Below, piece after piece: positions 1-8,608 of a stretch of 50,601 bases of DNA. The notes under the pieces were generated by a model. The model was not told the DNA's origin. It saw only the letters and a list, made by a program, of their open reading frames with translations, and ran no database searches. A program made the position numbers and the translations under genes. Location of the stretch: the NCBI GenBank assembly GCA_900318035.1, contig ONJC01000018.1, forward strand, positions 1 through 50,601. Direction: 5' to 3'. Each line of letters begins with the position of its first letter. The stretch's first letter is position 1. This DNA is from an uncultured Methanobrevibacter sp. Its GTDB lineage: Archaea; Methanobacteriota; Methanobacteria; Methanobacteriales; Methanobacteriaceae.

Positions 1-1
1 T

Positions 2-748
2 AAAATTGCTATTATTAAAAGTGGTAATATTGGTACTTCACCAGTAATTGACCTATTGTTAGACGAAAGAGCAGACAGACCAAATATCGATGTAAGAACC
101 TTTGGATCTGGAGCAAAAATGAACCCAGAACAAGTAGAAGACGTTGTTCCTAAAATAGACGCTTTCGAACCTGATTTCGCAATTTTCATTAGCCCAAACC
201 CAGGAGCTCCTGGACCAGCTAAAGCAAGAGAATTATTATCTGAAAAAGATGTTCCTGCTATTATCATTGGTGACGCACCTGGTAAAGGTAAAAAAGACGA
301 AATGGATGAACAAGGCTTAGGTTACATCATCGTTATGTCTGACCCAATGATTGGTGCAAAAAGAGAATGGTTAGACCCAACTGAAATGGCTATCTTCAAC
401 TCCGACATCTTAAAAGTATTAGCCGAAACCGGTGCTTTAAGATTAGTTCAACAAACTATCGACGCTGTAATCGCTCAAGCTGATGCTGGAGAAGCAATCG
501 AATTACCTAAACTCATCGTTACTGCTGAAAAAGCTGCAGAAGCTGGCGGATTCGCAAACCCATACGCAAAAGCAAAAGCTATTGCTGCTTACGAAATGGC
601 AGGATCTGTTGCTAACTTAGACATGAAAGGTTGTTTCATGACTAAAGGTTTCGAAAACTTCATCCCATTAGTAGCTGCTGCTCACGAAATTGCTGCATGC
701 GCTGCTAAATTAGCACAAGAAGCAAGAGAAATCGAAAAAGCTTTTTAA
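2..748 (+). CDS. mtd: F420-dependent methylene-tetrahydromethanopterin dehydrogenase, 5' end cut off
   Basis: Catalyses the reversible F420-dependent step between methenyl- and methylene-tetrahydromethanopterin in hydrogenotrophic methanogenesis; cytoplasmic. The reading frame is open from base 2 and reads KIAIIKSGNIGTSPVIDLLL, the N-terminal strand and loop of the Mtd family, so only a few residues are missing. The following stretches AIFISPNPGAPGPAKARELL, DPMIGAKREWLDPTEMA and the helical C-terminus also fit Mtd. The first in-frame start-like codon, TTG at 56, is inside the conserved core and is not the real start. Codon use is biased to C-ending codons more than in neighbours, as expected of a highly expressed methanogenesis gene. 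Family assignment is by recognition of the protein; I am confident. Confidence 0.95.
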   Translation, partial: KIAIIKSGNIGTSPVIDLLLDERADRPNIDVRTFGSGAKMNPEQVEDVVPKIDAFEPDFAIFISPNPGAPGPAKARELLSEKDVPAIIIGDAPGKGKKDEMDEQGLGYIIVMSDPMIGAKREWLDPTEMAIFNSDILKVLAETGALRLVQQTIDAVIAQADAGEAIELPKLIVTAEKAAEAGGFANPYAKAKAIAAYEMAGSVANLDMKGCFMTKGFENFIPLVAAAHEIAACAAKLAQEAREIEKAF

Positions 749-811
749 GAACCCCTCACATGAAAGAAGGTAACCCTGGTTGTAAAACTGACTTAATCTC
801 AAAACCAGAAT

Positions 812-847
812 AAGTAGTATTCTTACTACTTTTATTTTTTTATTTTT
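812..847 (+). terminator. Intrinsic terminator after mtd
   Basis: An 8-bp stem AAGTAGTA/TACTACTT (812-819 with 824-831), loop TTCT, is followed by a T-rich run to 847. It lies 63 bp past the mtd stop; the intervening bases hold no gene I recognise. Confidence 0.7.
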
Positions 848-989
848 TAAAACCGACCATCCAAAAACAGACCATTTTCCGTAACTGATTTTTAATAATA
901 TTGCACCCAATGTGAAATTAAGGTTTAGAATACTTTAATAACCAAAAACTTAAATAAATAGTATTAATCTTAAATATTGGGGTGTTATT

Positions 990-3900
990 TTGAAAATTAA
1001 TAAAATTTTAATGGTTTGCATTCTGCTAATAATGATGATTAGCGCCGTAAATGCAGCGGACAATGCAGTTCAAAATGACACCGAAACCATTGGCGAGTCA
1101 TCTTATGATTTAGCCGGTGAGTCGAACAATGGAAATGATTTTTATATAACCTCACCTGAAAACTACACAAGAGATGAAAACACATTGAATCCAAACGGCA
1201 TTGAAAATTATGAAGAAATCCCTTATGACAACACATACTATCTTTTCCGTGGTGACTGCTGGACTACAAACAACAATTTTGAATCAAGTGCGACAGTGAC
1301 CAGTGAAACTCACAACGACCTGACTGTTACCGGAACTTTCCGTACCGAAAACGACTTTGTCGGATTATACTGGAATTCGAAAGATCCGATTCAGCATCCA
1401 TATATCAGCTACGGAAATCGCAGCAATTATACTGATGTGACTCTGGAATTTGATTATGAGATGACAGGATGTATGGATTTCTCAAACAGCAGAATAAACA
1501 TCGTCATTGCAGCCAATACTGGCGAAACATATTTCCTCACAATGAACCGCTTTATTGAAGACCATCACGTCAGCCTTGATTTCAATAATTTAACATTGCT
1601 TCCTGGAAATTCATATCTTGACAGGAACGGACAAATCGTAATGGTTGGAAAAGAAACAAAACTCAATGTAACCAACCTGAAATATATCATGCTTTCATTC
1701 CTGCCTGCAAATTTTGTTGAAAGCAACTCCCAATATCGAATTACTGAAAATGAAAATTTCACCTGTAAAATATTTAACATAACTGTCGCCAATGGAAAAA
1801 TCCATAACGAACAATTGCCATTACCTCCTCATCAGTACCGACTTTGTGAAGGATATGATGATATTTATAATCTTAATCCCATGAGAATTAGCAAAGAAAT
1901 GAGAAAATTAGGCTATGTTGAGTGGGTTGACCTGTACGTTGGCGCTTCATATTTCTATGAAAAAAGAGGCATTGCAGGAGATGTGATTACCGACACGGGT
2001 TTCAACCACAACAGAACTGAAAAAATGGTGTTGAATAAAAATGTGCCATTGAACGCTGCATTTAGAGCCTGGCTGGATTGCTATTCACGTGAACTGAAAA
2101 AGAATGGTGTTGAAAACCTCGTCATTAGCCTATCGATGGAGAATTTGCAATGCCCTCAAAGCTGGAGGCAAATGGATTCCAACGGCAATTTTGCCATGAC
2201 CGGATGGAGCCCGTCAACATTCATATACAGCCCATGCCATGAGGACGTGATTCCATATATGCAGAAAGTGAGTGAATCCTGTCTAGACATTATTGTAAGC
2301 AATGGACTTAAACCTATTTTGCAGATGGGCGAATCATGGTGGTGGTGGAATGAAAACCAGTGGCCAAACCAGCCCCCATGCTTCTATGACAATTCAACAA
2401 AAGCCAAATATCTATCCGAACACGGCACTGCAATACCTGAATATGACAATGCATGGGACAGTGAATATGACCGGACAGTCATGCACTGGCTGAATCAGCA
2501 GCTGGTACATTACAGTGATGCCCTTCGTGAAGTCGTCAAGGGCGACAAGTACATAAACGGATCATATATGGCGCTGTTCTTCCCGCCAAGCGTTACCGAT
2601 ACTGATAGAGTTCCCCCAATGATAAGGGACGTGAATTACCTGATTGATGCATATTCCCCTTCCAAACTGGACATTCTCCAAATTGAGGATTACGATTGGG
2701 TAACATCTGAAAATCCACATCACAAAGAGGCATATACAATTGGTCAGGAACTGGGATTCAGTGAAGACAGACTGCATTACTTCGGCGGATTTGTACAAAA
2801 TCCTGAAGATGAAGACAAATACTGGAAACTGATAAATCAATCAATGGACGATGCCCTGGAAAAGAAATTCAAAGAGGTTTTTGTCTGGGCAGGACTGCAG
2901 GTCCGCAGGGACAATAAAATTGTCGGCCATGACGAGGATGAAATATTAAGTAATTTAACACCGCCAACAGTAACTTCACCGGATTATGTAAGCGTTGATG
3001 AAAAATTCAAAATCACAATGCATGCAAATAACTGGATTAACGGTACTTTCAATGTATATGACTATAACAATGGTGAAAAAGGAATATTGCTGGCTTCAGA
3101 TACAATAGCCAATGGAAGCTCATCAGTTCACCTGTCAAGCAAAATCACAGGTTTAAATAAATTTTATTTGGACTTCAATACTTCGGGCGGAGAATATCAC
3201 CTGATTGAAGGAGTTTATGTAATTGAAAACTCACAAAATATAACTGCTGACATTCCAAATGAAGTTGAAACAGAATCTAATGTCAATATTACCTTCAAAG
3301 CCCCTAACAGTCAATTTAACACATTATCCATTTCAGTTGATGGAAACCTGCCTAATAACTATAAAGTAGAAAACGGAAAATTCACAACAGCGATTTCAGA
3401 CCTCACAGCAGACTATCATGAAATTTCACTGAAATACAATGAGGGAAAACTGGAAGGAGAGGTATATTCAAATACTTTTACAGTTAATGTAGGTTCAAAA
3501 ACATCCATTGAAGCCAATAACATGACCACAACTTATAATTCAAATGAAAAATTAGTTGTCACTTTAAAAGACAGAAAAGGTAATGCAGTAAAAGGAAAAG
3601 AGATAGAAATTAATTTGAACGGAACAAATCACAGTCTAACTACCGATGACGACGGAAAAGCCACATTAACAATTGACCTGATTCCCGGCAATTATACTGC
3701 AGAAATACAATTTGCCGGAGATGGCGGTTATTTATCTTCATGGGCAAATGCCAGCATTATCATGAATCAGATTGACTCACAGATAACAGCTCCTAGCATA
3801 AGCACCACATATAATGTTGCCAAAAACCTGGCCGTTACACTTAAAGACGAAAAAGGCAATGTTTTAGCGGGACAAAATGTTATTGTTAGGTTAAACAGTA

Positions 3901-4328
3901 AAATCTACAATAAAACAACAGATGCAAACGGACAGATTAAGATATCCGTAAATCTGCCTGCCAAACAATATTCCGCAAAAATCACATTTTCAGGAAGCGA
4001 CATCTATAAATCTTCAGCAAAAACCACCAAAGTAACAGTTAAGAAAGCAACTCCAAAGCTTACTGCATCTTCCAAAAAATTTAAGGCCAAATCAAAAACC
4101 AAAAAGGTAACCGTGACATTCAAGAGCAATAAAAACAAAGTCATTAAAAATAGCATTATCAGATTGAAAGTAAACAAAAAGACATACAAAGCCAAAACCA
4201 ATTCAAAAGGAATTGCTGCATTTAATGTTAAGTTAACCAAAAAAGGAAAATACAGTGCGGTTTTCAAATATGCTGGAAATTCAAACTACAACCCAATAAG
4301 TAAAAAAATTAGAATAATTATTAAATAA
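990..4328 (+). CDS. Large secreted adhesin-like protein with a TIM-barrel-like module and Ig-like repeats
   Basis: A 1112-residue secreted protein. Start is TTG at 990, preceded by GGGGTG at suitable spacing. Residues 1-22 are a signal peptide ending in VNA. Residues about 75-265 look like a beta-sandwich. Residues about 285-645 look like an alpha/beta barrel, with SMENLQCP (E384), a tetra-tryptophan stretch GESWWWWNENQW (E448, W450-453), LQIEDYDW (E566, D567, D569), HYFGGFV (from H596) and FVWAGLQVRRD. From about 650 come beta-rich domains, including two Ig/Big-like repeats of the type TTYNSNEKLVVTLKD and TTYNVAKNLAVTLKD. The last ~90 residues are very lysine-rich (KKFKAKSKTKKVTVTF). I infer surface attachment through this basic tail and sugar or wall binding by the barrel; hydrolase activity is possible but unproven. 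The barrel resembles, from memory, a phage tail-protein TIM barrel. Confidence 0.85.
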   Translation: MKINKILMVCILLIMMISAVNAADNAVQNDTETIGESSYDLAGESNNGNDFYITSPENYTRDENTLNPNGIENYEEIPYDNTYYLFRGDCWTTNNNFESSATVTSETHNDLTVTGTFRTENDFVGLYWNSKDPIQHPYISYGNRSNYTDVTLEFDYEMTGCMDFSNSRINIVIAANTGETYFLTMNRFIEDHHVSLDFNNLTLLPGNSYLDRNGQIVMVGKETKLNVTNLKYIMLSFLPANFVESNSQYRITENENFTCKIFNITVANGKIHNEQLPLPPHQYRLCEGYDDIYNLNPMRISKEMRKLGYVEWVDLYVGASYFYEKRGIAGDVITDTGFNHNRTEKMVLNKNVPLNAAFRAWLDCYSRELKKNGVENLVISLSMENLQCPQSWRQMDSNGNFAMTGWSPSTFIYSPCHEDVIPYMQKVSESCLDIIVSNGLKPILQMGESWWWWNENQWPNQPPCFYDNSTKAKYLSEHGTAIPEYDNAWDSEYDRTVMHWLNQQLVHYSDALREVVKGDKYINGSYMALFFPPSVTDTDRVPPMIRDVNYLIDAYSPSKLDILQIEDYDWVTSENPHHKEAYTIGQELGFSEDRLHYFGGFVQNPEDEDKYWKLINQSMDDALEKKFKEVFVWAGLQVRRDNKIVGHDEDEILSNLTPPTVTSPDYVSVDEKFKITMHANNWINGTFNVYDYNNGEKGILLASDTIANGSSSVHLSSKITGLNKFYLDFNTSGGEYHLIEGVYVIENSQNITADIPNEVETESNVNITFKAPNSQFNTLSISVDGNLPNNYKVENGKFTTAISDLTADYHEISLKYNEGKLEGEVYSNTFTVNVGSKTSIEANNMTTTYNSNEKLVVTLKDRKGNAVKGKEIEINLNGTNHSLTTDDDGKATLTIDLIPGNYTAEIQFAGDGGYLSSWANASIIMNQIDSQITAPSISTTYNVAKNLAVTLKDEKGNVLAGQNVIVRLNSKIYNKTTDANGQIKISVNLPAKQYSAKITFSGSDIYKSSAKTTKVTVKKATPKLTASSKKFKAKSKTKKVTVTFKSNKNKVIKNSIIRLKVNKKTYKAKTNSKGIAAFNVKLTKKGKYSAVFKYAGNSNYNPISKKIRIIIK

Positions 4329-4355
4329 AAAGAAGAGTATTTAACTATAATACTC
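4325..4355 (-). terminator. Terminator of hisB containing its stop codon
   Basis: On the minus strand GAGTATT/AATACTC (4349-4355 with 4335-4341) forms a 7-bp stem whose loop holds the hisB stop codon TAG; a short T-rich run follows at 4331-4325. Confidence 0.6.
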
Positions 4356-4923
4356 CCTTTGTAGATGGAATCTGATCATGTTCAACTTTAATTGCTTCTT
4401 TTAAAGACTTTGCAAATGCCTTAAAAATAGCTTCAGCCTTATGATGATCATTTACTCCTTCAACAGTGCCGTAAATATTTATTTTTGCGCTGCCTGCAAA
4501 GGATTCAAAAAAGTGAATCACTATATCTGAGGTCATGTCGCCGATCTTTTCATTTTTAAAGTTAAGATTCATATTGCAATAGCTACGTCCGCTTATATCG
4601 ATTGCAACGGTAGCTACAGATTCATCCATAGGAACAATGGCATGTGCCATTCTTTTGATTCCTTTTTTATCGCCAATAGCTTCACTGAATGCTTCACCAA
4701 GCAATATTCCAACATCTTCAATGGTATGGTGGTCATCTATTTCAATGTCGCCGACGGCCTGAACATCCAAATCAATCATGCTGTGCTTTGAAAAGGATTC
4801 CAGCATATGATTGAAAAAATTTACTCCTGTGGAAATATTGTAATTCCCTGTGCCGTCAAGATTCATTTTTATATCAATTTCGGTTTCTGAAGTTTTTCTT
4901 GAAACATTAGAATTTCTTGTCAT
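4345..4923 (-). CDS. hisB: Imidazoleglycerol-phosphate dehydratase
   Basis: Sixth step of histidine synthesis: removes water from imidazole glycerol phosphate to give imidazole acetol phosphate; cytoplasmic Mn-dependent oligomer. At 192 residues it has the length of a stand-alone dehydratase, without the phosphatase domain of enterobacterial HisB. The two metal-binding repeats are visible: [13 protein letters not shown] followed by [17 protein letters not shown], and later HFFESFAGS followed by [15 protein letters not shown]. It is the last gene of a minus-strand group with a ferredoxin and a ModE-like regulator (gap about 39 bp); functional linkage to those two is not evident. The other his gene in the window, hisD, is 40 kb away. 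Confidence 0.96.
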   Translation of the reverse strand: MTRNSNVSRKTSETEIDIKMNLDGTGNYNISTGVNFFNHMLESFSKHSMIDLDVQAVGDIEIDDHHTIEDVGILLGEAFSEAIGDKKGIKRMAHAIVPMDESVATVAIDISGRSYCNMNLNFKNEKIGDMTSDIVIHFFESFAGSAKINIYGTVEGVNDHHKAEAIFKAFAKSLKEAIKVEHDQIPSTKGVL

Positions 4924-4962
4924 GATCTAACCTATATTTAAATTGATTTTACCTTCAAGCAT

Positions 4963-5163
4963 TCAAGCATCTTCGCCCGGACGTATAATTTTAATACAGT
5001 TTGTAGGGCATTCCATTGCACATAGTGTACAAACATGACAATATCTTAAATCCAATATATGTGCAACGTTAGTGATTTTCCAAATTTTAGCAGATTTTGG
5101 ACAAATCTCTTCACATTTACCGCAAGCAATGCATTTATCTTCATCAACTAAAATCTGTAACAT
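4963..5163 (-). CDS. Small 2[4Fe-4S] ferredoxin
   Basis: A 66-residue ferredoxin-type protein with two classical cluster motifs: CIACGKCEEICPKSAKI near the N-terminus and CHVCTLCAMECPTNC near the C-terminus. Predicted to carry low-potential electrons; the partner enzyme is unknown. I chose ATG at 5163 rather than TTG at 5166 because GAGG at 5174-5171 is then at a normal distance. Its ribosome site lies inside the end of the upstream ModE-like gene (stop at 5174), so the two are probably translated from one message. The spacing of the cysteines, CxxCxxxxCP-like and CxxCxxxCP, is ordinary; the linker KIWKITNVAHILDLRY between clusters is a little longer than in short clostridial ferredoxins. Confidence 0.88.
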   Translation of the reverse strand: MLQILVDEDKCIACGKCEEICPKSAKIWKITNVAHILDLRYCHVCTLCAMECPTNCIKIIRPGEDA

Positions 5164-5173
5164 CAAACCATCC

Positions 5174-5866
5174 TCATAACTTTAAAGTAGCAACTGACAT
5201 TGCTTTAAATCCAACATATACCTCTTTTCCAATATTAAGGTTCAATTCTTTTTCGGCAGAAACAGTAATGTCTGAACATAGAGTAACTCCACCAACATTG
5301 ATTTTAACACGAATAATCTCATTTTCAAGCCTCATTTCAACTATTTGACCTTTGAGAATATTACGTATGCTTGAGGTTTGCGGTTCCAACATCAAAAAGA
5401 TATTATCATAACTGATTAATGCAAGTATCCTATCTCCAATTTCATATTTTCTGTTTAAAGGAGCATTAATCATGAACTCGTCCATTTTAATTGTCATTAC
5501 ACCTTTAACAGTATCAACATCAACAATTTCCGCTTCTATTTCATTAACGTCCTTATGAAGTTCCATAATTGCGTTAATTTTTTTACATTCTTTCAAAATA
5601 GAATATCCTTCATCAGTAAGGGTAGTTCCACCACCCCCACCTTTTCCACCTTTAGTTGTATTCACAATTTTAACATTTAGTGTTGATTCTATTTTTTCAA
5701 TGTAGTTTAGGGCAGTTCTGTAAGAAACACTAATAGCTTTTGCTGCCTGAGTTAAGGATCCTGTGTCCAAAATGTATTCTAAAAGCTGGTATTTCTTACT
5801 GTCCAATAAGAATGAATTACCATCTACATTGATTTTATATTCAACACCTGCACTCACATCAGCCAT
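5174..5866 (-). CDS. ModE-like regulator: winged HTH plus TOBE domains
   Basis: A 230-residue DNA-binding regulator. Residues about 20-80 form a LysR/ModE-type helix-turn-helix (LLEYILDTGSLTQAAKAISV, SYRTALNYIEKIESTL). A glycine run KGGKGGGGG in the wing precedes LTDEG, as in ModE. The C-terminal half contains two TOBE-like oxyanion-binding beta-barrels (EAEIVDVDTVKGVMTIKM and KGQIVEMRLENEIIRVKINV). ModE proteins bind molybdate or tungstate and control metal uptake and molybdoenzyme genes; that function is inferred here, as no mod transporter lies in the window. ATG at 5866 is preferred over TTG at 5881 because GGGGGA sits 7 bp before it. First gene of the modE-ferredoxin-hisB group. Confidence 0.85.
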   Translation of the reverse strand: MADVSAGVEYKINVDGNSFLLDSKKYQLLEYILDTGSLTQAAKAISVSYRTALNYIEKIESTLNVKIVNTTKGGKGGGGGTTLTDEGYSILKECKKINAIMELHKDVNEIEAEIVDVDTVKGVMTIKMDEFMINAPLNRKYEIGDRILALISYDNIFLMLEPQTSSIRNILKGQIVEMRLENEIIRVKINVGGVTLCSDITVSAEKELNLNIGKEVYVGFKAMSVATLKL

Positions 5867-5930
5867 TATATAATCCCCCAATCATATAATATGATAGATT
5901 TATGTATTTTATATATAAATAACTTTTCTA

Positions 5931-7493
5931 TTATTTATTTCTAAATTCAATTCTTTCAACGAAGTCCAACAGTTTATTGACAATTTTGGATAGCGGACCG
6001 AATTTGGCAGCATATCCCCTTAAGGTTTCGATGTCATCTTTTGTGAAGAATTTGACTAAAATCAATGCAAAGAAATAGGCAACCATACATATCAATATTC
6101 CAGGGAACAGAAACAATGTGGTTTTTGGAATCAGAAGTCCGACAACACCCATAATTGCGGTTGCAGACAATATTTTAATAACTGGCTTGGTTGGCGCTTT
6201 TGTCTTGGTTAGTTTGAATACAAAATAAATACATGGAACCATCATTAAAAAACAGGCGATTGTTGTAGCGGCCGCACCACCTGCAATTCCTAAAATCGGA
6301 GCAAATATCCAACAAAGGCCCGCAGTGACAATGGAACCGAAAATTAAAATGTACATAGGAATTCTAGGGTTTCCGATACCCTGAATAATACTGGTTGATA
6401 TTGCAAATATTGAATAAAAAGTCATACCGATGGACAATATTGCCAAAGCGGGAGCTCCTGCAGCATAAGCAGGTATTTTAAAGTAAAGCAACCTTAAAAT
6501 AGGCACTGAAAACAGTGCAAGGCCAATGCACATAGGAACTACAAAGAGCAGTGAAATCTTATATGATTCTCCGACATATTTTTGAAGTGCGGAAATGTCC
6601 TTAAGCTTGAAGGCTTCAGAAGAAGCCGGCAGGATTGTAGTAGCTACAGAAATAGAAATCATCAAAGGCAATCTGGCAATAGGATCTGCGGCTGTGAAAA
6701 AACCGATGCTTTCCAATGTTAAAAATCTGCCCATAATAAGGGTACAGATGTTATAAATAAGCATTTCGGCAATAGCTGTAATGATAACCGGAATGGAGAA
6801 TTTAACGAGCATTATGCCCAATTTCAATTCCTCTCTAAACGGAAATTCAAAGTCTCCAGTTGGTTGTGGAATATATTTCGGCATGTAAAATTTAAATATT
6901 AGCACAGATGAAAGTGCCGCAAGAGCATAACCGATTACAGTACCCCACAAAGCTCCAATGACAGAAAAACCTATTAAAATAAATGCAGTTGCACATAAAA
7001 TCATTGACAGCTGCTCAATAGCACGGGTATAGACAATGTACTCCATCTTGTACACACCCTGAAATGCACCTCTAAATGCACCCAGAACAACACTGAAAGG
7101 AGTAATCAGACCTATAATCTGTAATGGAACCATTACTTCAGGTTTTCCCATGAAATTATTGGCCAACAAGGGAGCAATGACAAATATCATCAAAAATCCC
7201 AATAGCAATCCCAGAAAAACCATAATCTTCAACGCAGTATAAATGGTCTGCCGGGCCATGTTATGATCTTCAACAGCTTCATATTCCGCAATATATTTGG
7301 ATATGGCTGGAGGAAGACCACCTGAAGCTAAAGTTTGAAAAATTCCCTGAACGGACATTGTAGTTCCCAAAATACCGTTGTTTACAGGTCCTAAAAGTGT
7401 AGCCATTAAAAAACGGTAAAGGTAACCGCCGATACGGAAAATAATATTACCGATGAAAATTATCAAACTGCCTCTTACTAACTTATTTGCCAT
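5931..7493 (-). CDS. Polytopic lipid-linked saccharide flippase (MVF/SpoVB-like)
   Basis: A 520-residue integral membrane protein with about 14 predicted helices, of the MATE-like polysaccharide exporter superfamily. The N-terminus (LVRGSLIIFIGNIIFRIGGY, then GPVNNGILGTTMSVQGIFQTLASGGLPPAISKYIAEYE) is characteristic of SpoVB/MurJ-type flippases rather than drug-exporting MATE proteins. These move undecaprenyl- or dolichol-linked sugars or wall precursors across the membrane. In a pseudomurein-walled methanogen it is a reasonable candidate for wall-precursor or surface-glycan export, but the substrate is not shown. It is followed downstream only by the modE cluster and preceded by an iron-sulfur flavoprotein, so the context does not settle the role. 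Confidence 0.85.
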   Translation of the reverse strand: MANKLVRGSLIIFIGNIIFRIGGYLYRFLMATLLGPVNNGILGTTMSVQGIFQTLASGGLPPAISKYIAEYEAVEDHNMARQTIYTALKIMVFLGLLLGFLMIFVIAPLLANNFMGKPEVMVPLQIIGLITPFSVVLGAFRGAFQGVYKMEYIVYTRAIEQLSMILCATAFILIGFSVIGALWGTVIGYALAALSSVLIFKFYMPKYIPQPTGDFEFPFREELKLGIMLVKFSIPVIITAIAEMLIYNICTLIMGRFLTLESIGFFTAADPIARLPLMISISVATTILPASSEAFKLKDISALQKYVGESYKISLLFVVPMCIGLALFSVPILRLLYFKIPAYAAGAPALAILSIGMTFYSIFAISTSIIQGIGNPRIPMYILIFGSIVTAGLCWIFAPILGIAGGAAATTIACFLMMVPCIYFVFKLTKTKAPTKPVIKILSATAIMGVVGLLIPKTTLFLFPGILICMVAYFFALILVKFFTKDDIETLRGYAAKFGPLSKIVNKLLDFVERIEFRNK

Positions 7494-7544
7494 GATATAC
7501 CTTTAAAAAAATTATTTATTATTAATTTAACTTGATTTTAATAT

Positions 7545-8129
7545 TTAAATATATTTATTTAGAAAATTTTTAAATTCATGTAAAGTCCTGTTCAAAGACT
7601 CCATTCCATAATCATCCTGTTTAATATCCTCAATGGAATCATTTGACCAGAATGATGCACCTAAATTGGAACCGAATGGTCCTCCACTTACGGGGATAAT
7701 TCCATGAATCATGAAATATGTTACATTTTTCAGGTGGGCAAAATCCTGACCGCCTGTCCTGTCCCCTCCAACTGCAATACTCATACCAATTTTCCCGCGA
7801 AGCAGATTATAATCAATAGCTTCCAATGCCCTTGTTCTGTCCATTATCGCTGAGAGATTACTGCTTATCCCTCCGCTTTGAACTGGAGTTGCCAAGATAA
7901 TACCGTCAGCTTCCTGAAGATTTTTGTAAACTTCAAGCATGTCATCCTCTATGACGCATCTCTTATTTTCAAGGCAATAATCGCAATGCATGCATGGTTT
8001 AATGGTTTTAGCCTGACAGGTGAACATTTCACACTCAAATCCGTCCTGCTCAAGCTGACTTAAAGCATTTTTTAAAACATATTCAGTCGTGTTATTTCTA
8101 GGGCTAGCGCAAATACCAAAAATTTTCAT
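7545..8129 (-). CDS. NADPH-dependent FMN reductase-like iron-sulfur flavoprotein
   Basis: A 194-residue flavodoxin-fold protein. The N-terminus KIFGICASPRNNTTEYVL binds FMN phosphate, and CMHCDYCLENKRC at about residues 46-58 is the compact cysteine motif that carries a [4Fe-4S] cluster in methanogen iron-sulfur flavoproteins. ATPVQSGGISSNLSAIMDR and GGDRTGGQD fit the NADPH-dependent FMN reductase family. Such proteins accept electrons from ferredoxin and are linked to oxygen or peroxide defence in anaerobes; here that role is inferred. No ribosome site is visible before ATG 8129, while a TATTTAA element lies about 30 bp upstream, so the mRNA may be leaderless. Confidence 0.88.
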   Translation of the reverse strand: MKIFGICASPRNNTTEYVLKNALSQLEQDGFECEMFTCQAKTIKPCMHCDYCLENKRCVIEDDMLEVYKNLQEADGIILATPVQSGGISSNLSAIMDRTRALEAIDYNLLRGKIGMSIAVGGDRTGGQDFAHLKNVTYFMIHGIIPVSGGPFGSNLGASFWSNDSIEDIKQDDYGMESLNRTLHEFKNFLNKYI

Positions 8130-8187
8130 GAAAATACTATGTAATGCACTTCTTAAATACTTTTAAAAAAAAGTTGAAGATTGAAAG

Positions 8188-8412
8188 TCAATCATTATTC
8201 TGTATATGGCCTGTGTAAAACAAAACACAAACAAATAAAATGCCCAAGATAGCATAAACAAGAGTGTATGTTGGTTCAACAGAACCTGAATCTCCATTTC
8301 CCGCTGATGAATCGGCACTAATTTCTTCTGCTGAAACTCCACTTAAAGTCAGCATTAAAACAATGCAAATTACCAGCGAAGCCAATATTTTCCTAATAGT
8401 TTTTACCCCCAA
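8188..8412 (-). CDS. Small secreted or membrane protein, unknown function
   Basis: A short protein of up to 74 residues with an N-terminal signal peptide (IRKILASLVICIVLMLTLSG, cleavage near VSA), a Ser/Gly-rich spacer and a C-terminal hydrophobic helix TLVYAILGILFVCVLFYTG. It could be a small surface-exposed single-pass protein; I recognise no family. The start is unclear. TTG at 8412 has no ribosome site, whereas GGGGGT lies 7 bp before an in-frame ATT (8397-8395), giving a neat signal peptide MRKILAS. The gene stands alone between a flavoprotein and a divergent coiled-coil gene. Confidence 0.65.
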   Translation of the reverse strand: MGVKTIRKILASLVICIVLMLTLSGVSAEEISADSSAGNGDSGSVEPTYTLVYAILGILFVCVLFYTGHIQNND

Positions 8413-8608
8413 TCAATAAATGAAAATCTTAAAAATGACATCCACCCCAATTATGCTGCCGTGGAAAATTCATTAATTATAACTTTGCATTTTTAACTTA
8501 ATATATGCAACACATTTTATTGAAAAAATAATAAATAACTGAATAAAAGCAGGATATAGGTAACATATATAATTAAAAACAAACATAACATTTAATGAGG
8601 ATTTAACT

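Noticed and set aside
990..4328. The first adhesin as part of an integrated phage
   Set aside because: No capsid, terminase, integrase or other tail gene is nearby; flanking genes are core metabolism, and the protein has a signal peptide and archaeal Ig-like tail.
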